A DNA stretch of 64,000 nt from Xanthoparmelia taractica (taxonomy: Eukaryota; Ascomycota; Lecanoromycetes; Lecanorales; Parmeliaceae), in NCBI GenBank assembly GCA_033085395.1, contig JANQBS010000026.1, forward strand, positions 1 through 64,000, given 5' to 3'. The notes beneath the pieces were generated by a model. That model did not search any database and had not been told where the DNA came from. It saw only the letters and a program-made list of their open reading frames with translations. Made by a program: the position numbers and the translations under genes. Below are positions 32,474 to 44,075 of this stretch, piece by piece. Position 1 is the first letter of the stretch, and each line of letters begins with the position of its first letter.

Positions 32474-33866
32474 CCGGAGGGATTTAGTGAACCCTTCTAG
32501 ACCCCTTCGGTTTAGCATTCCCTGCTGACTTGATCTGGCAAGTCTGGGTAAGAAAAGTCGCAATCAGCTTGCGATATGATTGGCCCCGAAGAGTGAAGGG
32601 CTGGCCATAGGCATTCCAGTACCCCAATCTGATTTCTATTAGCCTTCCCCTGTCCCAGCACGATCCATATCGAACATATCATTCGATTACTCACATCACA
32701 GGATTATCTTCCAGATTGTATAACTGAAGCACAGAATCATATTAAACCATCACATAGCCATGAGCGGCGATGTGGGCAGCCATCAGCCTGCCTTACCCCC
32801 CCTCCTTCCCTTCCGAAAGCCGGAAGTCATGTAAACAACATACCCCTGTCAGAGCCTCCAACAGGCTCAATGCCTTGCGGCCTTTATAGCCCGGGAAATT
32901 ATTAGAGGACTTTCACACCAGCAATGAACGAACAAATATGACCGAAACCGCGGGCTTGGGGGCGTCACACATGCCCTGATGTATCGACCTCTCTCTCACT
33001 GGCTGAATTCTGCCGCCTTTCTGTGGCATGTGGAAGGTTGGATACTGCGTAGCTAATGTTCGATTCGAGCAACGCAGATCCGCAGTCAGCTTTTCCGGAG
33101 TAACTAAGACCGCCACTTCAATTGAGATCCGAGGCAGTTTGCCTTCCACTTGTGGATAGGTCCCGGGCACGCGATAATATAGGAGGAGGGGGGTATTCTC
33201 TTAACTTCTGAGCAGCAAATGGTAGCGGTGTCAGGTCGGAGCCTGTTTCGAGAACGGTGGCTCAATAATGCCCAATTGTTGTCGGATAGACTCTTGTCTT
33301 TTGGCAATAGTGAAAGCAATGGGCCCGAAATCGACTTCGACAGGGATGGAGAAAAAGGCTGATCATGCGAGGAGCTAGACAGGCGGACAGTTAGAGTAGC
33401 TGAGCAAAGGATATGATGGAGATTGACAGGACGAGGCTGAAGTTTTGACGGGAGAGGAGACAAGAGGAGGGGCTGGTGGATGGAGAAAAGGAGAGGATAA
33501 AAGGCAAAGCTCTGAAAGAATCTGGCAGAGCTCGCGAGGAGATTCTACTCATCGCACTATCGCTGGGAAATGGTCGATTATGCCCCAAAGAGGGAACCAA
33601 GAAGCGAGCCTTGGCGGTCTAAAGTCCCTCCGCCGGGTGAACATTCATGGAGCCGTGTAGCTGAAGAGGATAACAAACATGTAGTCTGTCACAGTCACCC
33701 TTCTCTCATTCTGATTTATTTCTTCTCTACCCATGGAAACATAGGTGACAAGACTCTGAGTGACGTTGCTCAAGCCTCTCTGAAATCACGAAGATGGCAA
33801 TCCAGGATCAAGACCACAAAGCGCTCGACGCTCCTCACGGCGTCACAGGCACTGCAAAACCACAGG
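32474..33866. other. Intergenic stretch without a recognisable gene
   Basis: About 1.4 kb with only short frames on both strands and no recognised motif. Open sequence from about 33570 continues in the frame of the carotenoid oxygenase relic and may hold its lost 5' end. Confidence 0.4.
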
Positions 33867-35463
33867 ATGATTGGCCCAATGATACTGGAGTACATCGAGT
33901 CTTTAGAGTCCATCTCGACTGTCGGCCAGACTGATCTTCTTTCCAAGTTCGAAACGATCCACGAAGAAACGGATCCCGTCGAGCTCAAGGTATCTGGCAG
34001 AATCCCGGCCTATGCTGCGTAAGCCTCCTTCAAGACACTGACACACGGAAAATTGAAAAAGCACTTAAGGGACGTTCTCTACCGAACGGGTCCCGGAGGC
34101 CATCAGGTCGCCACGTCCAAGAACAAAACCCTCGCCGTATCACACTGGTTCGATGGTTTCGCCAACCCGTCGATTAGAGCTCTTATCGTCATCGACGGAA
34201 ACCCCGTCACACGCGTAAAATACAATTCGCGCCACACACTGTGATAAGCTGGTTGAGAAAATTCGCAAGACTGGGGAAATGCCCATCACAACGTCCGGTC
34301 AACAGCGATACCCATGTGAATCTTTCTCCAAGAGGGTTATGAGCACCTTCCAAGGAGTTACCATAGACGGTAGAAAGATAGCATCGGGGGTGAATGTTGG
34401 AGTGACGGTCAAAGCGAACATGCCGGTACCAGAGTAGTTGGCCCGGAAAGAAATGGCACAGAGGGAATCGAAGGGAAGTCTCTCCTCAAGGATCAACAGC
34501 TTCTGGCTCAAGACCGAGGTTCGTCGGCAAGCAACGTACCGAGTCTTCCCCGTGTCCGCCGAAACCGGGAAAACCACCATTCTTGCCACTCTCACCAGCG
34601 GACCGATCAAAGCGGCATATCTTCATTCCATCCTCCTCGCAGAAAAGCACATAATACTCTGCATTTTAGATTCGTACTTTGCCCTCGGCGGCGGCAAAGT
34701 CCTCTGGACGAGCAAATTGATCGACGCCATGGGCTTCAATCCGAATACAAAGAACCCCTGGCTCGTAGTCCACCAACGCCATGGCCAAGGCCTCGTCGGA
34801 ATATGCGAATCAGACCCCTTCTTCGCTTTCCATCCCGTCAATTCCCGGGGACAAGCCTCCACAACAACATCCGGCACTGTCGACATCATCGCCGACATAC
34901 CCACCTACCCGAACCTCGACATCCTCAAGCGCTTCCACTACCAAACCATGAAAGGCACCGCCCCCAGACCCCTCAACTACGTCGACGGCAAAGGCTCCAC
35001 TTGCAAAGCAACGCTTTAAGCTCCCCTCCGTCGACACCGCCACCATCCCATCACTCACACTCCCTCGAAAATCACCACTCTTTTCACCACCCCAAGCGCC
35101 GACACACCCGAACTACCGACCTTCAACCCTCGTTACGCCACAAAGCCCAGCCGCTACATCTACGGCGTCAGCGATCTCGGCAACTCGACCTTCCTCGACG
35201 GGCTGCTAAAACACGACACGCGGACGCAAATGGCCGTTGCGCGCGTCGTACACGCGCAGTCGCTGGGGGAGCCGATATTCGTGGCGGATCCGGAGGGGAC
35301 AGAAGAGGACGACGGGGCGTGTTTGAGCGGGGTGCTGGATGGCACGAGGGGGCGGAGTTATCTGTCGTGTTTGGACGCGAGGACGTTTGAGGAGGTGGGG
35401 AGGGCGGAGATGGAGGTGGTGATGCCGTTTGGGTTTCATGGGAGCCATGTTGCTTGTTCATAG
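33867..35463 (+). pseudogene. Carotenoid cleavage dioxygenase, multiply disrupted
   Basis: Successive frames read one fungal carotenoid oxygenase: DPVELKVSGRIPAYAA, a 51-base intron (34019-34069), DVLYRTGPGGHQV, SHWFDGFA, VKYNSRHT; then in another frame CDKLVEKIRKTGEMPI and VMSTFQGVTIDGRK; then YRVFPVSAETGKTTIL, GKVLWTSKLIDAMGF, RHGQGLVGICESDPFFAFH, YPNLDILKRFHYQ; then RFKLPSV; then GEPIFVADPEGTEEDDGACL and MPFGFHGSH. Such enzymes split carotenoids or retinoid precursors using a four-histidine iron site. Breaks: one-base shift in CACACAC near 34236, TAG at 34435-34437, shifts near 35010 and 35065. About 80-90 residues of the middle, which normally carry the first iron ligand, seem to be missing between about 34425 and 34530. 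It is therefore a pseudogene unless the sequence is error-rich. The 5' end is uncertain. Confidence 0.7.
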
Positions 35464-36310
35464 CGGAGCATGGCATGGCATGGAATGGCGTATGACTCTT
35501 CAAGAAGAAAAAAAAAAGCATGTCTAGCCTCCTTTGGCAGCGCCACAATTACCTTACTCATATCTTCCACGTCACAACACCCAGTCCACCGCATTCCCTT
35601 CCTATCTGCCCGTTCATCCGGTTCTACTATCCGCATTACATCGATAAAATACACATCCAGGCAAACCTAGTGACTCCATGCACCACTCGCGTCGAAGAGA
35701 CATAGACTTATCACTGCATCAGAGCGCCCGTCTGTCGTTGACGAGGGAAAAGGAAATTAAAAAGGGAAACCGTAAAAGCAACAGCATCTAGGCCGGTCTT
35801 AAGTCAAAGAGGGCCCAGAGTGACATTCTAAAAAAGGAGTCGGAGATTCATTTGGCATAGGGAGCAGAGTGAAATATGGTAATCCAGCTACCTGACGTAG
35901 CATATTACGTAAAAAGCGAATGAGCTAAGGAGAAGGATGCGAATAAAGCGAAGGTACGCAGAGGAGATAATACTGATTGATCTTTTGATCCTGACGAGGA
36001 AGGCTGTGTTATATTTCGTACTCGTGTCATCGAAAGTTAGTGCGCCTGCGGCGGAGAACGAGGCATCGCTCATTTGGCTTGGGATGAGTCAGTAAGCGGT
36101 GACCCCAACCCTGACTTCTTGCTCTTCTTTCGCTTGTGTTACGCATTGTGCACTGGATCATCAAATGAATTGCTCCCTGTGACCCTCAGCCATTGCCATG
36201 GCATGGGTCTTTGATGCTTAGTGGCTCACCTCAATCGAACAAGTCAGCAATGACACTTGGCATAAGCAACGGAAGCTGGTGGAAGCACTAGAAGGCTAAC
36301 ACGTAGGACT
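35464..36310. other. Intergenic stretch without a recognisable gene
   Basis: About 850 bases downstream of the carotenoid oxygenase relic. Nothing recognised on either strand. Confidence 0.5.
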
Positions 36311-36570
36311 AGCCCTAACCCTACTTTCGGAAAATAGCCTTGGGTACGACGAATTCTACAAGTATTTGTTAACCGTATCTGCATCTCAGGGGTAAACATT
36401 TGGTCCCGCTGGGGTATTGCGCCCCGTGGACTGAATTCGGATTGAATTCCAGCACAGGCCCAGACATATTGTTCGTTCGATCTTGCAGACGGGGGAGTAT
36501 TCGAGACCTCAGCGCGGGAGTCTTGGCGTTAAGGACTTTACGTGCTAACCTCTGTAATATTGTCAGAGTA
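36311..36570 (+). repeat. Dispersed repeat with telomere-like core, copy 1
   Basis: It begins with CCCTAACCCTACTTTCGG and, about 200 bases on, has GATCTTGC, GCGGGAGTCTTGGCG, AGGACTT and GTGCTAACCTC. The same ordered blocks occur at 51604-51805. Between blocks the copies are diverged. Likely an old transposon or subtelomere-type repeat. Confidence 0.6.
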
Positions 36571-37911
36571 AGAGCGTGCAGGCAGACGGTAAGCGATTGG
36601 AAGTGTGCTTGATCAATTCAGGACTCCGGGTACCGACACCGAGGGCCCATTACCTAGTAATTCAGTTGCTTGCTCTCAGATCGTCGGTGAGATGAGCCAA
36701 CGCCGATCGAAAAGTGCAAAGTGAATCAGGCAAGCCAAGAGACTGACGGACACCGATGAGCTGGAGGACCAGTAAGAACGGAGATGGCGCACATTCTGAG
36801 AACACGAGGGCATACTCTCAAAGCTTGATGGTTGCAAAGCTGCAAGGCTGAAGCGTTGGTGGGAGTGGCCGTGGTTTTGCCGTTGACTGAAGACAGCGGA
36901 TTCTGAAACACAGACCGGTCAAGACGTTGGCGGCATCGGACCGGTAGCCATCGTATGGCAAGAATAGGCTAGCAATGCTCAAGAGGCGTAAAAGGCTTCA
37001 GAGGCTTCAGGACTTGAGATGTCAACTCATCCAGATCAAGAGACTGGGCGGCGTCAGGCGTTGGATTGGGGAAGGCAAGTTGCAGAGATGTGGAGTGTCG
37101 CGATTGCCTAGTCATGCTCAGGGTGGTCACCGAAGACGTCCGAGACACAAGCCTTTTCTTCAAATGGAGTTCGGTGAGGAAAATCGGGCAGAAGATATGA
37201 AGAGGGAAAGATGGTGTGAGGTGGTGGTGGTGGTTAGGCAGCACTCGGCTGGCCAGAACCTTGGGTGCATTACTGGCCTTATGGATGCCATGTGTTTGTT
37301 GATGTGCTGGCCATCAAAGGCGGGAGCATACATGTCCATTAGCGGTTCATATGCAGGAATTTAGAGGATGACATTGAAACCACATGAGGTTAAGCCCAAT
37401 GAAGAGTAATATCGAGCTGCCTCTGATAGAAATCTGTCGATGAGTCCGCCTTGTGTGGGAAGATTGGAAGGGTGGAAGTGGTGGAAGGGTGTGGTGGTGG
37501 CGGAGTACTTCTACAGGGCTAAAGAAATAGAAAGACTAAGGGTTTGCCTGCAGCGTTAGGGGAGAAGTATTTAAAACTTTAGTGGCATAAATAATACCGT
37601 ATTACTAATAAGATGCGGCTGCACGTCATTTATTTTGGCGCATGAACCAATTATTTCATCGCTTTCCGTCGAGTCCGGGCTGAGTTGGCCTGAGTCTCAA
37701 ACGGCAAAGAATGGACACGCGCTGCTAAAGTAATCCAGCAGTAACCTATCCCTTCTCCCTTTCAGCCTCAATCTCTTCTCTGACACATTCCTCCTCCTCT
37801 CGATTTCTCCCATCTTCATCATGCCCATGATGAGCTTGGCTTATCATCCTCTCTCAAACACTTTAACAACAACAACAACAACACTCAGCGCAAATACTCA
37901 CGAGCAGCACA
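36571..37911. other. Intergenic stretch upstream of the STAND-domain gene
   Basis: About 1.3 kb. Short frames on both strands (for example 36975-37364) lack motifs. The last 100 bases contain an AAC-repeat leader (CAACAACAACAACAACA, 37867-37884) just before the start codon at 37912. Confidence 0.5.
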
Positions 37912-39807
37912 ATGGCGGAAATTGGGTACGCCACCCCAGGTCGCAGACGGAGGGAGGAAATCCATTCCAGCGTCACAGCTAATGCTATGCGACACAGCAT
38001 ATTAGCCTCCATCATCGGGGTCGCCGGTGCCGGTTTCCGCCTCTCCCTCGTTCTCAACGCCGTGGGAACGCAGATTTCGAATGCTGAATGCGACATTCAC
38101 AACATCGCCAAGGGCATTTCCCTCTTCTCCCTCATGCTCAAGCAAGTTGGCAAGACCATGGAGGAAGGGAGGACCGTAGCCACACAGAGCGCCTTGGACA
38201 CTGCCACCGAAATACGCGACCAAAGTCAGGTGGTGTTCGATGAGATCAAGAACATGGTGGATCTGGCGCAAGCCAAAGATGAGAACGGCTACATTCGATC
38301 CATCACCATAGCCCAAAGGGTCAAGTGGTGTTTCAAGAAACAAAAGGTCCAGTATCTGCTGGGTCAGCTCGAGTCACTGAAATTGAGCCTCTCCATCATG
38401 CTTCAGATCTTGCAAATGGGCAAAGCTATCGTTGCTACACGGTAAGACATACACGCACGACCCTACCCTAGTCTCCTCGGACCATGCTGAACTATTTGCA
38501 GTGACGACCCGTTGGGAGCCCCCCTCACAGAGCACACCATGAGGCAAGATCGTGCGGAGATACAGAACATGATCGTTGTGCAACACTGGTCGTTGGTAGA
38601 GCTACGGAAGCTATATGAGCTGGCTGAAAAGGAAGCCAAGGAAGAGATGATGAGTCCCACAATTGAAGACCCTCCTCCAAGCTATGACGCGGCCGGAAAT
38701 GCTCAGACGACAAGCTACTATGAAGAGCAAGCTGCAAATGAGCACCGACGGCTGTCGGTTCAAGGGCCGGCAGTGCCGGACAAGATACCAAACGACTCTC
38801 AAGCCATGGTCAAGTTTGAAGAAAAGCCACTTCAACAATTGGACCAACAATTCACTCTTGCTCTAAGTCGAGAGAACCGAGCTTTGAGTGCGCCTGTCTA
38901 CGATATAGTCAATCACTTATTGCAAGAATGGACGAAGATTCCGGAAGTAGAAGCGCGTCCGTCGCCACCAAACAGTCGCGGACACCCTTCACCACCAAAT
39001 AGTCGGAAGAACTCCACCGCCAACCCCAGCGGAAAGCCCACCTATTTGGAAAGTGACGAGGATACTTCAGATTCTGAGTTCGAGCGATCGTCGGACATTG
39101 GAGGGCGCTTCATCGAGGCTCCACGCAGAGGTGTGGAGAAGAACGTGCGGTTTAGAGCCAGGGTCGAAAGTGACGAAGAGGAACAAGCTCATCACCAGTC
39201 TCGAAGACGGGCTCCAAAGAAACACATCTTGCACTCCGAAGATGACACGTCTTCCGACACCGAGTCCGACGTCTCACCGCCTCCGCGCGGCCCTGGGTCT
39301 CGCCGAAGCAGTGAAAGCAGCAACATGTCCTACTCGCGAGACGGTCCTGATCGCCGCCCCCGACCTTATTTAGGTCATAGCAACGGACCCGAAGACGCAG
39401 GCAGACTCAGCGCCCGTGGAATGAGCCAGCAGTCTATACCACAAGGCAGACCAATGCTAAATCAGCCATGGCGATCGACACCCCCTATCTCCACCGGTTT
39501 TCGAAACCAACAGCCTTACGGTCCACCCGGTGGACCCCCTCGTATGCCAAACGGCAGCCCCTACATCCCCGCCGGCTACATGGGCCAATCGCCCCAGCCG
39601 CCATCGGGAAACTATTTCCCACAGCAACAGCAAAGGCCACCGGGACCTTCCATGCCACCTCGACAACAGAGTCATCGCGACAGAGAGAAGAGACGTAGCG
39701 CGGAAAGGGATGCAACGAGTGCAAGCAGGAATTTAAGGAGAGGCCTCTTCGGAGGCGCGGCGGTGGCTGGAATTTTGGATCTGCTGTCAGGATTGGATGG
39801 TTTGTGA
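37912..39807 (+). CDS. Protein with fungal STAND-type N-terminal helical domain and disordered tail
   Basis: Exons 37912-38441 and 38502-39807 (60-base intron, GTAAGA...TTGCAG) give 611 residues. Residues about 28-230 are helical and hydrophobic with LASIIGVAGAGFRLSLVLNA, ISNAECDIHNIAKGISLFSL and VKWCFKKQKVQYLLGQLESL, the pattern of the N-terminal domain often found on fungal STAND proteins and on stand-alone proteins. A long low-complexity part follows, with acidic/Ser tracts (ESDEDTSDSEFERSSD, SEDDTSSDTESD) and then Pro/Gln/Gly-rich sequence. The chain ends in a basic stretch and the hydrophobic GLFGGAAVAGILDLLSGLDG. Such domains are thought to mediate assembly or membrane contact in fungal incompatibility-type proteins; that role is inferred. 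No ATPase or repeat domain is attached. Confidence 0.75.
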
Positions 39808-40416
39808 TGAATAAGTTGACGAGTTGTAAGACAGGAGTGGATGGATCATGAGGATGCATGCGAATGATACCATGAGCGACGAGCGTTTTGACGCCATGCG
39901 ACAATGATTTACGGCTGACATTCACCGCTTATGGCACCGGTGGATTGGGAGGCTCTTGTCATGTAATTTACTCATCTTGCTATATCTGCGGGACCCAAAT
40001 GTTCTTGCGCTGTCATCAGTAGTAGAAGTACCGGCAACAGACTATCTTCTTCCTAACGCTCGAGAGCGTTCTTCCAAATCCATCTCATACAAGGCTTAGC
40101 AAATATTGATCACAATGTTCCCCTCACGCCGACCCGATAGATTGAACCCCGTAATTTCGCCTTGTACGCATGGCTTCCAGGGCATTCTGAGCGGAGAAAA
40201 GCGCCGGCATAGCCACAATGAGGAACGGCGTCCGGTTGGGTCATTCGAGTCAGACTGGGCAGGGCATATTTTCATGACTTGAAAAAGATACTGCTACCAT
40301 TACTACACCTTTCTGTGAAGCACTTGAGGATTCGGGCGCAAAAGCATTTTGTCCAAGTTGGGTCAAGAACCGTTGATGGAGATAGCTGTTGAGGATTTAT
40401 TAGGCTTCTCTCGGAT
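39808..40416. other. Intergenic stretch before the inverted-repeat element
   Basis: About 600 bases of normal GC content, holding the 3' region of the upstream gene. No gene seen. Confidence 0.5.
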
Positions 40417-43400
40417 GCTTTTAAACCTTAGCCAATGCTAATTAAAATACCGGTAGCGTCGTTTCAAAGTGACTGCGCCAAATTTGTATGATAGCCACAC
40501 CAAAATAAGGCGCGACCTTACTGCCATCTCGCTATCGTCGCCGGTCATCTCGCTATCGCCAATACTTAGGCGAAGAAACCTTCTCGACCGACTATAGAAG
40601 TCCGCCCATCTTACTACCGATCAGGGCGAAATTTCTTTAAGAAAGATAGTGGAGTTGACGACTATATATAAGAATCTCATCGACGCTCTTAGCGAGAAGG
40701 AAAACGACTCTCGATTAGTCATAAAAGACTACCCGCCTTATTATTAATTAAGGCGAAGTTTCTATAAAGAAGATAGCGGACTTTATAATCTACTATATAA
40801 GAGTAGAGAGATCTCGCTATCGTTAAATTAAGAAATTAAATAAGATTATTTATAATTGAACTTTTATTCTAATAAAACTTCTAATTTAGCGATATTATAA
40901 TTATTATTTTTAAGCTTCTTTAAAGTCTCTTAAGCATCTTATTAACGTATAAAGCTAGTTATTTAACGTAATATAGCGACTCACTAAGTAGAAATTCGCT
41001 TTCTTATCTTATTATCTTAGTTCGTAATATCTATCTTTAATTCGTAGAATTTAATCTTAATCTTATTTAGAATCTCATAAACGTTTAATATATATTTATT
41101 AAGATTATCTAATTTATTATAGATATTCTTTATAATATACTCCTTAATAATACTCTTATAGATCTCGAACTTCTTCTTCTTAAACATATATATCTATCTC
41201 TTTTAATCGACCTCGATAAACGTATTACTTATAAGATTGAATTATTATAGATAAGAGCAAGATAGCTAATATTAATAATAGAAAACGTAGATACACGAGA
41301 GTTTATTATTCAAATTGCGTGAGATCTCACCTAATTTATTAAGTTAATAATACAATATAATTGTAATCGAGTGAGAACTTATCTTTATTCTAAATATTTA
41401 TCGCTTTCTTTAGCTAATCTATTATAAATTACTAAATCGAATTAAGAAATTTCGTAAATTAAGAATATATCGCACACTCAGCTAATTAATACGTTCTTTA
41501 TTTAATAATTATTTCTTTCTCACAAAGCTCTTATTAATTAGCAATATTTAGAGTATATATAGCTAATTTAAAAAGACTCAAGCTTAATATATAATCTTTT
41601 CCCTCGACGTATATCTTAAGAAAGTAATATTAGAACTTAATTGCATTAATAATAATAATCTAAAGAAGTAAATAAGAATACTAACGTGTATAATAGACTT
41701 AAAGACGTCTATTTTTGTCAAGGAACAATATTAATAGGGTCAATAATGAGTGTGGTGTGTATGAATTGTTTTTTGATCTACGTGTGTGTGCGCCAGCTAA
41801 GTACGGAGAAGCGCCAAGGCTAGTCATGACCAGCCCTACGTTCATATGATCAAATATTCCATGACAATTTTCTAGTTATTATTTACGAATATAATTCTTT
41901 TTATAATCTAAAGCGTAACTAATAGCTACGTTAATTTCTTTTAAATAGTTCTACTCTAAGAATCGATAATAGAGAGCCTTATAGAGATACTTAAACGACT
42001 TCTTACAAACATTATCACTCAGGTTAAGCTTTAGCGTTCTTTCGCTATACTTATAACATAGAAAATAATTCATCTACTATTTACCTTCTTCAAGGCCTCG
42101 AAATATTAGACGAACGATCTTTTATTTAACTATAGAGTCATCAGTGATCATATAGCGAAGTCGTCAAATATCTTATTCTTCATATCACTACTTAATTTTT
42201 CGAAAAAACGCCGCAATAATATTATTATCCTCGATCGAAGAAAGTAAATAAACGTAGAAAAGTTATCTATTATACTCGCTACGAGTTATAATAATAAATA
42301 GCTTTTATTTTAAGACGTTAATATTATAAGAGAAGTTCATTAAGACGAGATATCCTCGCCTTTGAAGAAACATTAAGCGGGCTATCGTTTATTCGTTAGT
42401 CTATACACACGGTCGCAATCTAAGAATACTTAAAATACTTACGTTTCTTCGCAAATACCGTCCCAACAGCCTCCTAACCATCGATATTTCTTATAGCTAT
42501 AATGTTTTCACATCGAATATTCTTTAACTACTTTATAATCTTTAAATAGTTAGTTATTTACTCTTACTTCGAGTTCTTTACACTCTAAATACGCTCGTTA
42601 AAATAAGCTTTCTTTTATTTAGCCCCAGTATTATAATAGTATAGCAACTTAAGATATTAATTATTAGTAGTCTACAAAGCAATAAGATTAATAGTTTATT
42701 TAATTTCTTTTAAATTGCGATAAACTAAGAAGATCTTATAGTTTATACTAATAATAATATTAGCGATATTTATTATAAACGTGTTAATTTTACACTAATC
42801 AATATATTCTTAATCGTAATTATACTTTTAATATAAGTATTTTTTATTAATAAGAGAGAGAAGTTTAATAGATAAAAGAATACTATAAATTAATTAACTA
42901 TAGATCTTAATTATTTTTAATTTTATTTCATAGAGATTAACGATTCGTAAGATCTTATTCTTCTAATTATAAGTCTAATTAATCGTCTCGCCTTTATAAA
43001 AGCGATATTATTAATAAAATAATTAAGTGTCTTTACTAGTTATCGCGTTATTAAGTTTATTATATATTTAGAAATTATTAATTAATAATTAGTACGTCTC
43101 GTATTACTTAGATAATTACTTAATAAATAACTTTATTGAAAAAATAACCTCGCGAGTCGCTAAAGTATTCTTTAATAGCTTTAATATTATTAACGCGATC
43201 TTTAGAAGTATCTTAGACGTCTTTTTACTACGTTTAATCTCTCTTCGCGATTCTTTCTACTTATTAACTATTAATTATCTTTCGCTTAATTAAAGAATAA
43301 TAAGAAATAGAGAGAATATTTATTCTTAATAATAACGATAATCTAGACGCGTTAGAATACGTGAGCTAACTTCATTCATCGTTACTAAAGTTACTATTAT

Positions 43401-43782
43401 TCTCCACCTTCTAATCAAGAACTATATTCTTATCCGAGTACGCTGGCGAAGTACGATTACGATCGATATCCTTAAAGTTACTATCGTATCAATTACGCTT
43501 CTTCTAAGTATCCTCGAACGCGTTATATTAAGACGACTAATAAATGACGAGGTCTTAAGAATCTATTATAGGCTGAAGAAACGATATACGCGAAGATCTA
43601 GCGACGATAAGATAAAGTGAAGATATTTAGATAACGATAGCGAAATATGGAGAGGAAGGAAGGGGGAGCAAGATAAATGCCCAAATTACTATGAGGGGGC
43701 CTTACTGATTAGGGAAATGTGGCTGCATCGGCCTAATTACACTCCGGTAAAATACATTTAGCATTGGCTGAGGTTTAAAAGC
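40417..43782. mobile_element. RIP-mutated transposon-like element with terminal inverted repeats
   Basis: The left end GCTTTTAAACCTTAGCCAAT(GCTAA), 40417-40441, is matched by the reverse complement of 43758-43782 with one T/C difference in 25 bases, and weaker similarity (ACCGG) continues inward. Between them lie 3.3 kb of mostly AT-rich, stop-filled DNA with the TA-rich, CA/TG-poor look of RIP. Subterminal repeated words (CTCGCTATCG, AGGCGAAG, AAGAAGATAG) recur near 40530-40820. If the ends are AACCT...AGGTT, a TA dinucleotide flanks each side, as in Tc1/mariner-type elements, but the flanking palindrome makes that ambiguous. No transposase can be read. Confidence 0.65.
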
Positions 43783-44075
43783 TCCCCTTCTCTCTAGCGG
43801 TCGCTGGCAGAAGACCCTTGGGTCAGCATCCTTGAGCCTCGGCGTCGTCGCCCATTGTACAGCCGCCCCATCAGGCATTCAACTTGATGGTACTCAGCTA
43901 TCAATCGCATCAGTCGTCCGAAGTTCATCTACACGTGCCGAGGGATCAAATCCTGCATTGCGTAGCGGCTATAAAAATCGAAAGGATCAAGAAGAGCCAT
44001 CCTCGTGTCCGCATTGCGACCAATCTTCAGCTTTCCCAGCGCACACTGACAGACTCTACCGGCTTGGGTACGTCT

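Noticed and set aside
34810..35548. Minus-strand Gly/Val-rich and Pro/His-rich frames over the carotenoid oxygenase relic
   Set aside because: They are GC-rich shadows of the plus-strand family sequence.
8093..36000. One large biosynthetic cluster covering PKS, TIM-barrel enzyme, receptor and carotenoid oxygenase
   Set aside because: Intervening genes are of housekeeping type and mixed orientation; nothing in the sequence links them to the PKS.
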